Shown: one piece after another, positions 41,027-46,171 of the stretch
Layout of the letters: the number at the start of each line of letters is the position of its first letter
How positions within the stretch are numbered: position 1 is the first letter of the stretch
NCBI GenBank assembly: GCA_017853205.1
Contig: JAFMKB010000013.1
Location: 1 to 46,171, forward strand
Length of the DNA stretch: 46,171 nucleotides
Source of the DNA: Gammaproteobacteria bacterium
Lineage (GTDB): Bacteria; Pseudomonadota; Gammaproteobacteria; Pseudomonadales; Pseudohongiellaceae
Reading direction: 5' to 3'
Notes under the pieces: generated by a model
Database searches by the model: none
Told to the model about the DNA's origin: nothing
Seen by the model: the letters and a program-made list of their open reading frames with translations, nothing else
Made by a program: the position numbers and the translations under genes

Positions 41027-42301
41027 GTGACACACATGCGGCGCGGAGACCTAAAGCAAGAATACGATATCGTTATCGTCGGCGGCGGCATGGTTGGTGC
41101 GACGCTGGCCTGCGCGCTCGCTACGCGCGCTGGCACCAAAACGTTGTCGGTGCTGATCGTTGATTCTCAACCACCAGCGGGTCAGAGTGCGAAAACTGGT
41201 GAGGCTGCGCCAACTCATGAGAGCTTCGACAGCCGCTCGACTGCCTTGTCTGCAAGCTCCCGGCTAATTCTCGAGCGCTTTGGCCTGTGGTCGGAGCTGG
41301 GTGCTGGCGCGTGCCCTATCAACAAAATCCATGTCTCTGATCAGGGGCGCTTTGGCGCGACAAAACTCGATAGTGCAGATTTCGGCGTGCCTGCACTCGG
41401 CTATGTGGTAGAGAACGCGGTATTTGGTGCAGCGCTGAATGCGACTCTCGAGCAGCTTACTCACTGCGCAGTGCTTGCTCCTGCTCGCGTGACCTCAGCG
41501 AGCCCGTCAACCAACGGAATGACCATCGAACTCACCGGCGACGAAGTCGGATTAAGTTCTGAATCCAGCCGCGTGGAGGCGAAGCTTCTGGTGGTTGCAG
41601 AGGGCGGACGCTCACCGCTTTGCGAGCAGCTTGGCATCGTACGCAGCAATGAAGACTACGGACAGCACGCACTGATCGCGAATGTTGGGCTCAGTCAGCC
41701 TCACGAAGGCGTTGCTTTTGAGCGCTTTACCAGTACCGGCCCGTTGGCGATGCTGCCGCTTCTCCCAGTTGCCGGCGAGCAGCGCGCTTCATTGGTATGG
41801 ACGTTGGATGCCGACGAGTCCGAACAGATCGCAGCGCTCGACGATGCGATGCTTCTGGCACGTCTGCAGGATAAGTTTGGTGGGCGGCTCGGGCGGTTGC
41901 AGCGAATCGGTGCCCGCGCGATTTATCCCCTAAGTCTGCGAGTGGCGCGGGAACAAATTCGGCCTGGGCTCGTGTTGTTAGGCAATGTCGCGCATACGCT
42001 GCACCCGGTGGCGGGGCAGGGCATGAATTTGTCTCTAAGGGATATCGACGCGCTGGTTGCGACATTAGACGACGCGTCTTATGAGGAAGGTGCGTTAGGT
42101 TCGATGTCGACACTGAGGCGCTATCTCGCGGCGCGCGAGGCTGATCAGAGCTTGATGATTTCGGTAACCGATGGTCTTACCAAACTATTTTCGAGCGATG
42201 CGCAGGCCAAGGTATGGCTGCGTAAAGCGGGACTGCTCTCAATCGACCTAATACCCGCGCTGAAGAAAACCTTCGGTGCGCGGGCCATGGGCTTTGAGTA
42301 G
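41027..42301 (+). CDS. ubiH: 2-octaprenyl-6-methoxyphenyl hydroxylase, ubiquinone biosynthesis
   Basis: A 424-residue FAD monooxygenase. The dinucleotide fold is YDIVIVGGGMVGATLACAL near residues 13-31. The second FAD motif is VLLGNVAHTLHPVAGQGMN followed by LSLRD; the GNxAHTLHP form with LSLRD fits UbiH rather than the GDAAH form of UbiF/UbiI. A middle segment LVVAEGGRSPLCEQLGI carries the DG-like motif. The enzyme hydroxylates the ring at C4 in aerobic ubiquinone synthesis, in a membrane-associated complex. The GTG at 41027 has AGGCAACGA before it; an ATG three codons later is an alternative. It follows pepP and is separated from the second hydroxylase by two leftward genes. Confidence 0.93.
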   Translation: MTHMRRGDLKQEYDIVIVGGGMVGATLACALATRAGTKTLSVLIVDSQPPAGQSAKTGEAAPTHESFDSRSTALSASSRLILERFGLWSELGAGACPINKIHVSDQGRFGATKLDSADFGVPALGYVVENAVFGAALNATLEQLTHCAVLAPARVTSASPSTNGMTIELTGDEVGLSSESSRVEAKLLVVAEGGRSPLCEQLGIVRSNEDYGQHALIANVGLSQPHEGVAFERFTSTGPLAMLPLLPVAGEQRASLVWTLDADESEQIAALDDAMLLARLQDKFGGRLGRLQRIGARAIYPLSLRVAREQIRPGLVLLGNVAHTLHPVAGQGMNLSLRDIDALVATLDDASYEEGALGSMSTLRRYLAAREADQSLMISVTDGLTKLFSSDAQAKVWLRKAGLLSIDLIPALKKTFGARAMGFE

Positions 42302-42306
42302 GCGGG

Positions 42307-42714
42307 CTAACGAATCGCTGCGCGGATCGCTTCGATACGCTTGCGGTTAGCACCGAGGTCGCTGTAGCCGAGGCGTGAAGCTGAGCGCACGTGGGTCATT
42401 CCTGACGCTGCATCGCTCATGAACTCCACATCGTCTACATAGCCCATAAGGCTGCTCGTAAATTCTGCGTAAAGATAGTTCTCCTGCTCATCGACGATAT
42501 TGGCCTCATCTAAGGTCACGAGTACTTGCTTAACTTGATCGAGAGTCGCCTCGAGTGGCGCGATACCGTGTTGCTCGCTCGTCTCAAAGCTCGAGACACA
42601 GTTGGGGGAATCAGGGCAGGCAGTGAGGCGCCCGTCTTGAATGCCGATATTAGTCGGAGGTTGGCCGGCGCAGGCACCCAAGAAAGGAAGTATTGCGAAT
42701 AAGCTCTTCTTCAT
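42307..42714 (-). CDS. DUF1499 family lipoprotein
   Basis: A 135-residue protein with a lipoprotein signal: MKKSLFAILPFLGAC, lipobox LGAC with Cys at residue 15. The DUF1499 pattern is plain: CPDSPNCVSSFE, then IAPLEATLDQVKQVL, YLYAEFTSSLMGYVDDVEF, and the C-terminal SASRLGYSDLGANRKRIEAIR. The function of DUF1499 is unknown. Proteins of this family are often exported and occur widely in proteobacteria and plastids. Its stop lies six bases from the ubiH stop (convergent). It could be co-transcribed with the MaoC gene, 54 bases upstream. Confidence 0.9.
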   Translation of the reverse strand: MKKSLFAILPFLGACAGQPPTNIGIQDGRLTACPDSPNCVSSFETSEQHGIAPLEATLDQVKQVLVTLDEANIVDEQENYLYAEFTSSLMGYVDDVEFMSDAASGMTHVRSASRLGYSDLGANRKRIEAIRAAIR

Positions 42715-42768
42715 TGTCGATTTCTCACAAGATGATTTTTAAATTAACGGTCTGGATTGCTTAAAACC

Positions 42769-43233
42769 CTACCCAACAATTGTCATGCCTAGCCAGTCCG
42801 CAATAAGTGCAGGTTTCTCTTCGCCGTCTATTTCGACTGTGACATTGTGTTTAAGCAGGAAGCTGCCAGGCTTCTTCTCTTCAGCGCTTGTGAGCACAAA
42901 ACGTGCACGAATTTTTGCGCCAGATTTTACTGGATTCAGAAAGCGCACTTTGTCGAGGCCGTAATTAATGCCCATTACTGTGTTTTCGAGTTTGAGCCCG
43001 CCGCCCATGCCACTGAGCATGCTCAGCAACGACAGCGTGAGAAAACCATGGGCAATTGTCGTGCCGAATGGCGTCTGCGCCGCGCGCTCCGCGTCAAGAT
43101 GAATGTATTGGTGATCGCCAGTCGCATCGGCGAACTGATTAATGCGTTCTTGATCGACTACTATCCAATCAGTGAGGCCGACTTCTTTACCGATAAAGTC
43201 TGGGAGTTGGCTGGCGTTGATGACGTTGCTCAT
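42769..43233 (-). CDS. MaoC-family (R)-specific enoyl-CoA hydratase-like dehydratase
   Basis: A 154-residue single hot-dog protein. The hydratase-2 motif is FADATGDHQYIHLDAERAAQTPFG, with catalytic Asp and His, followed by TIAHGFLTLSLLSML. This is the NodN/MaoC-type arrangement that hydrates trans-2-enoyl-CoA, or dehydrates the reverse. It is cytoplasmic and usually linked to fatty acid or polyhydroxyalkanoate metabolism. Length is normal for the family. It interrupts the ubiquinone hydroxylase pair on the opposite strand. No other fatty-acid gene is nearby, so the physiological substrate cannot be inferred from context. Confidence 0.93.
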   Translation of the reverse strand: MSNVINASQLPDFIGKEVGLTDWIVVDQERINQFADATGDHQYIHLDAERAAQTPFGTTIAHGFLTLSLLSMLSGMGGGLKLENTVMGINYGLDKVRFLNPVKSGAKIRARFVLTSAEEKKPGSFLLKHNVTVEIDGEEKPALIADWLGMTIVG

Positions 43234-43379
43234 GGGGTGTCCTCTGTCTATAGATTTATCTGAGATCTAGTTGCGCTCACTTAGCATGCGCCGCTGTTAT
43301 GGGCTCTGAGTCTAGCAGCAGACTACCCCACGACCAAGCTTGCTAGGGTTTCGCCTGCTCAGGTCGTATACTTGGAAGT

Positions 43380-44696
43380 ATGTCCAATTCCAATACTCTT
43401 TCCTCTGCGCTACCCGACTCTTCCGAGATAAGCGCCGCTCCAGCCGACTGCGATGTGCTAATCGTTGGTGCTGGGCTTGTCGGGGCTACGCTCGCGCTGC
43501 GCCTGCGCGACTCCGGGCTTCGCGTTGGCCTCTTAGATAAAGGCGCGCTGCAGGCGACGGGCGTCAGCGACGAACTAGCTAGGCATAACCAATCCTTCGA
43601 TCCCCGCGTAGTGGCGCTTACCGCTCAGTCGCAGGAGCTTCTCGAACGCATCGGTGTATGGAGTAAGCTTACGCAGGCGCGGCATTGTCCCTACACACGG
43701 ATGCGCGTGTGGGAGCAGGATGGCACTGGCGAGGTTGAGTTTAATGCTGAGGAGATACACGAACCCTCGTTAGGCACGATTATAGAAAATTCGGCCATTG
43801 TTACTGCGCTTCATACTCGCCTCGCCGAGTGTCTGCATGAACAAAAGAGTACAAGGGCAAAGTGGCTCACTCTGTTTATGGGGCGTAGCGTGCTTCAACT
43901 CGAACAGGTTGAACACGCCGGGCGCCCGCTGACGCGGCTACACTGCGACGACGGCAGAACGGTATCGGCCCCATTAATTATTGCTGCGGATGGAGGTAAT
44001 TCACGCCTTCGAGACTTCGTAGGATTTGAGACGCGCGAATGGGATTATGGGCAGAAGGCTATAGTCACCACGATCCGCACGCGCAAAATGCACGATCGCA
44101 CCGCCCTACAGCGCTTCTTAGCAACAGGGCCACTTGCGTTCTTGCCTCTCGCTGAGTCGGCAGATAAACCCCAGGGGCACCATTGTTCGATCGTATGGTC
44201 CGCCGATGATGCGCGAGCGGATGAACTTATGGCGTGTTCGGATCAGGCGTTTAACGCGCAGCTGAGCCGCGCGATGGAGGACGCGTTTGGCGGGGTCGAG
44301 TGGAGTGACACCCGCTATGTATTCCCCTTACGGCAGCGTCACGCTAAACAGTATGTCCAGGGCAATATTGTGCTGGTTGGCGATGCAGCGCACACCATTC
44401 ATCCCCTCGCCGGCCAGGGCGTTAATCTCGGTATGCTCGATGTTGTTGCGCTCGCAGAGGCGCTTGAGGGAGGTGTTGCAGCGAGACGCCGGCCAGAGGA
44501 TCCGCTTGTCTTGAGTCGCTACCAGCGCCGCCGCATTGGCCCCAACCTCGCCATGATGGGGCTAATGGAGGGCTTTAAACGCGGCTTCGGTGACCAGCCG
44601 ATCGCCGTGCGGTGGCTGCGAAACGTCGGATTGCACTCGGTCAATCGCGTCTCAGCGCTTCGCAAAGCCCTAGCGCGCAGGGCTCTGGGCACCTAA
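43380..44696 (+). CDS. UbiH/UbiF/VisC-type FAD hydroxylase, ubiquinone biosynthesis (probably UbiI)
   Basis: A 438-residue FAD monooxygenase with an N-terminal polar extension of about 20 residues. The nucleotide fold is VLIVGAGLVGATLALRL near residue 28, the middle motif is LIIAADGGNSRLRDFVG and the second FAD motif is IVLVGDAAHTIHPLAGQG followed by VNLGMLDV. The GDAAHTIHP form fits the UbiF/UbiI (VisC) group rather than UbiH. By synteny with pepP-ubiH-visC this is most likely the C5 hydroxylase UbiI, but UbiF cannot be excluded by eye. It is separated from ubiH by leftward DUF1499 and MaoC genes. The start at 43380 has only a weak GGAAG nearby. Confidence 0.9.
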   Translation: MSNSNTLSSALPDSSEISAAPADCDVLIVGAGLVGATLALRLRDSGLRVGLLDKGALQATGVSDELARHNQSFDPRVVALTAQSQELLERIGVWSKLTQARHCPYTRMRVWEQDGTGEVEFNAEEIHEPSLGTIIENSAIVTALHTRLAECLHEQKSTRAKWLTLFMGRSVLQLEQVEHAGRPLTRLHCDDGRTVSAPLIIAADGGNSRLRDFVGFETREWDYGQKAIVTTIRTRKMHDRTALQRFLATGPLAFLPLAESADKPQGHHCSIVWSADDARADELMACSDQAFNAQLSRAMEDAFGGVEWSDTRYVFPLRQRHAKQYVQGNIVLVGDAAHTIHPLAGQGVNLGMLDVVALAEALEGGVAARRRPEDPLVLSRYQRRRIGPNLAMMGLMEGFKRGFGDQPIAVRWLRNVGLHSVNRVSALRKALARRALGT

Positions 44697-44956
44697 ATAG
44701 CTGAACAATTTACCGCTATCCGCACTGATTTTATTCACTTTTATAGATATTTTCTTCATTAGAACGTGATCGAGGCTCACTCGTTCCAGTGTTTTTTCCT
44801 GATCACTGACTTCTCATGCAATAAAAACTCTAAGGTTTAGAATTTGTTATAAGGTTTTTTTAAAGCCAGTCGATACTTTTGTGTGTAGAGCACTGGCGTA
44901 TTCATGCTCCACTAAGTTTCAGCCACAGAAGGGCTTTAGCAGGAGCCGCAGCAACG

Positions 44957-45145
44957 ATGTCAAAGCAGACCAACTTTCCGTTCAACCTCGACCTCAGCAT
45001 AATAGATACCGCGAGTCTTACGAACATTCTGAGCGACATAGAACAGCATCTTCCCTTAATGGAGAGCGCCGGCGATCTTGATCAGCTGCTCGAGGTAAAA
45101 GCGTTCTTCGAAACCGAACTTAAAGTGACCCGCCGGCTGCACTAA
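44957..45145 (+). CDS. 62-residue protein, unknown function
   Basis: A small acidic helical protein without signal peptide or membrane segment. Start 44957 has AGGAG at 44941-44945, eleven bases away, which is slightly long; an in-frame extension upstream to 44879 is basic and less likely. The segment TNILSDIEQHLPLMESAGDLDQLLEVKAFFETEL looks like a helical pair, possibly a dimerisation unit. I know no family. The upstream 260 bases (44697-44956) are AT-rich with no other feature. The composition matches coding sequence better than the alternative frames. Confidence 0.55.
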   Translation: MSKQTNFPFNLDLSIIDTASLTNILSDIEQHLPLMESAGDLDQLLEVKAFFETELKVTRRLH

Positions 45146-45250
45146 TCATTTCGACGAGACACTCCTCTCGCTAAATCACACCCGCATGCGTTATTCTCTG
45201 AGCGCAATTCCGCTTTCATTCAGCATCACAAAAAGAACAGGGAGTTACTT

Positions 45251-45958
45251 ATGAAGAAAGTACTGACGATGATTAGTATGTTAAGCCTCATGAGTGGTGC
45301 CGTCTCGGCGCTAGACATGGCGGCGCTTGAACGCGCGATGGCTAATCCAGACAGGCCCGCTGCAGACAAAGAGCGCGATGCAAGTAGAAAGGCGCCTGCG
45401 GTTCTGGACTTCATGGGGGTCGAGCCAGGCATGACTGTATTAGATATTAATGCCTCAGCTGGCTGGTATACCGAAGTTCTGTCTTACGCGGTGGGCTCAA
45501 ACGGCAAAGTCTATATGCAGAATAGGCCAGGAGGCCGCAGCGCCGAGGCTGCAGCTGCGCGTGCGGCTCGTCTCGCTAATGTCGAGCCTTGGGATGGCGA
45601 GGTGTCCGCAATTCCCTCAGGCACAGTAGACTTCGCGTTTACAGCGTTAAACTTCCATGACTTTCATAACTCAAATCCTGCCGCTGCACAGGAGCTTTTA
45701 AAAGCGACGATGGCAACATTAAAGCAAGGCGGTGTTCTCGGCATTATCGATCATGAGGGAACTCCAGGTGCGGACAATCAGTCACTGCACCGCATTGCCT
45801 TCGATGAAGCAGTGAAGGCTGTGCTCGCGTCAGGCTTCGCACTCATTGGCGCGAGCGATGTGTTAAATAACGACGCAGACGATCATTCTGTGGGTCCTTT
45901 CGATCCATCGCTTGAGCGCAACACCGACCGAATCGTACTAAAATTTATGAAGCTTTAA
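45251..45958 (+). CDS. exported class I methyltransferase-like protein (COG4798 type)
   Basis: The protein has 235 residues with a signal peptide cleaved after VSA at residue 20. The body is a Rossmann-type methyltransferase fold: DFMGVEPGMTVLDINASAGWYTEVLSYAVG is motif I, and FAFTALNFHDFH plus LKQGGVLGIIDHEG follow in the right order. Motif I normally reads D-x-G-x-G-x-G; here it is DINASAGW, with two glycines replaced, so cofactor binding may be changed. Exported members of this group are known as predicted methyltransferases of unknown substrate, and it is unclear how S-adenosylmethionine would reach them. An AGGGAGTT ribosome site precedes the start. A terminator follows. Confidence 0.85.
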   Translation: MKKVLTMISMLSLMSGAVSALDMAALERAMANPDRPAADKERDASRKAPAVLDFMGVEPGMTVLDINASAGWYTEVLSYAVGSNGKVYMQNRPGGRSAEAAAARAARLANVEPWDGEVSAIPSGTVDFAFTALNFHDFHNSNPAAAQELLKATMATLKQGGVLGIIDHEGTPGADNQSLHRIAFDEAVKAVLASGFALIGASDVLNNDADDHSVGPFDPSLERNTDRIVLKFMKL

Positions 45959-45986
45959 TCGCCTAGTAAATTTGCGTGACGACTAC

Positions 45987-46017
45987 AAAGGGCTTCGCTA
46001 ATCACGGGGCCTTTTTT
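45987..46017 (+). terminator. intrinsic terminator after the methyltransferase-like gene
   Basis: AAAGG(G)CTTC pairs with GGGGCCTTT with one bulge and G-U pairs, followed by six Ts (46012-46017). It lies 28 bases after the stop. Confidence 0.6.
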
Positions 46018-46075
46018 ATTTCTGTCTGGCACCGCTGTTTGACCTAAATGGTGCCGACATTAGATCGAATTAAAT

Positions 46076-46171
46076 ATGATTAAAAAGACAAACAGCAACG
46101 GCGCCATTTCGCGATTCTTAGGTGTATTCCGCTACAGTGCAGTCGCAATGCGTATAGTTTGGGATACTAGT
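46076..46171 (+). CDS. start of a gene cut by the window end, possibly an ABC transporter ATP-binding/permease protein
   Basis: An open frame of 32 codons runs from an ATG at 46076 to the last base without a stop. It begins MIKKTNSNGAISRF and continues FRYSAVAMRIVWDTS. The FRYS...RIVWDTS pattern resembles the N-terminus of fused ABC permease/ATPase proteins, just before the first membrane helix, but this rests on memory of the pattern only. No clear ribosome site is seen. The preceding terminator at 45987-46017 fits a new transcription unit. Confidence 0.4.
   Translation, partial: MIKKTNSNGAISRFLGVFRYSAVAMRIVWDTS

Noticed and set aside
1..46171. CRISPR arrays, insertion sequences, prophage or toxin-antitoxin pairs
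   Set aside because: No short regularly spaced repeats, transposase, integrase or typical small gene pairs were seen anywhere in the window.

Overview
The window looks like chromosome of a free-living, aerobic, probably marine gammaproteobacterium. The best phylogenetic evidence is the block zapB-like–zapA–6S RNA–fau facing pepP–ubiH, an arrangement typical of Gammaproteobacteria. Exported hydrolases, lipoproteins, c-type cytochromes and two very large TonB-dependent receptors point to an oligotrophic or particle-associated heterotroph. I see no IS element, CRISPR array, prophage, tRNA or rRNA.

Layout. 1-2.7 kb: a small secreted protein, then a leftward pair (unknown secreted family, then an NHL propeller). 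2.9-5.5 kb: a tight two-gene unit, made of an RnfD/NqrB/UnbU-like membrane protein with a C-terminal domain of four C-x7-C (Hcp/Sel1-like) pairs, followed by a membrane-anchored FGE-like protein without the catalytic cysteines. 5.6-7.9 kb: malic enzyme maeB. 7.9-11.9 kb: leftward operon of exported SurE-type phosphatase, DUF1857-like protein, exported esterase and PQQ-type quinoprotein lipoprotein. 12.1-15.1 kb: rightward acid phosphatase, old-yellow-enzyme family protein and membrane-anchored dihaem cytochrome c. 15.1-20 kb: leftward cytochrome c', small membrane protein, exported D-aminoacylase-type amidohydrolase and M13 peptidase lipoprotein. 20.1-27.2 kb: two tandem paralogous TonB-dependent receptors, each with its own terminator and each with a small hairpin just before the Shine-Dalgarno. 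27.4-30.6 kb: small lipoprotein, TPR-like exported protein, class C beta-lactamase-family hydrolase and a 61-residue protein. 30.8-31.8 kb: a second member of the unknown secreted family.

31.9-37.7 kb: an SOS mutagenesis module, dnaE2 (rightward) convergent with imuA-imuB (leftward), each half with its own near-consensus LexA box. The dnaE2 box is nested in a perfect 19-bp inverted repeat that ends two bases before the start codon. 37.8-39.2 kb: fau, 6S RNA, zapA and a ZapB-like protein (leftward). 39.6-44.7 kb: pepP, ubiH and a second ubiquinone hydroxylase, interrupted by leftward DUF1499 and MaoC genes. 45.0-46.2 kb: a 62-residue protein, an exported methyltransferase-like protein, and the start of a gene cut by the window end.

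The strongest candidates for something undescribed are the RnfD-like/C-x7-C plus FGE-like pair, the palindrome-embedded LexA box of a split mutasome, and the matched 5-bp leader hairpins with compensatory changes upstream of the two TonB receptors. All functional statements come from reading motifs by eye; no database search was run.
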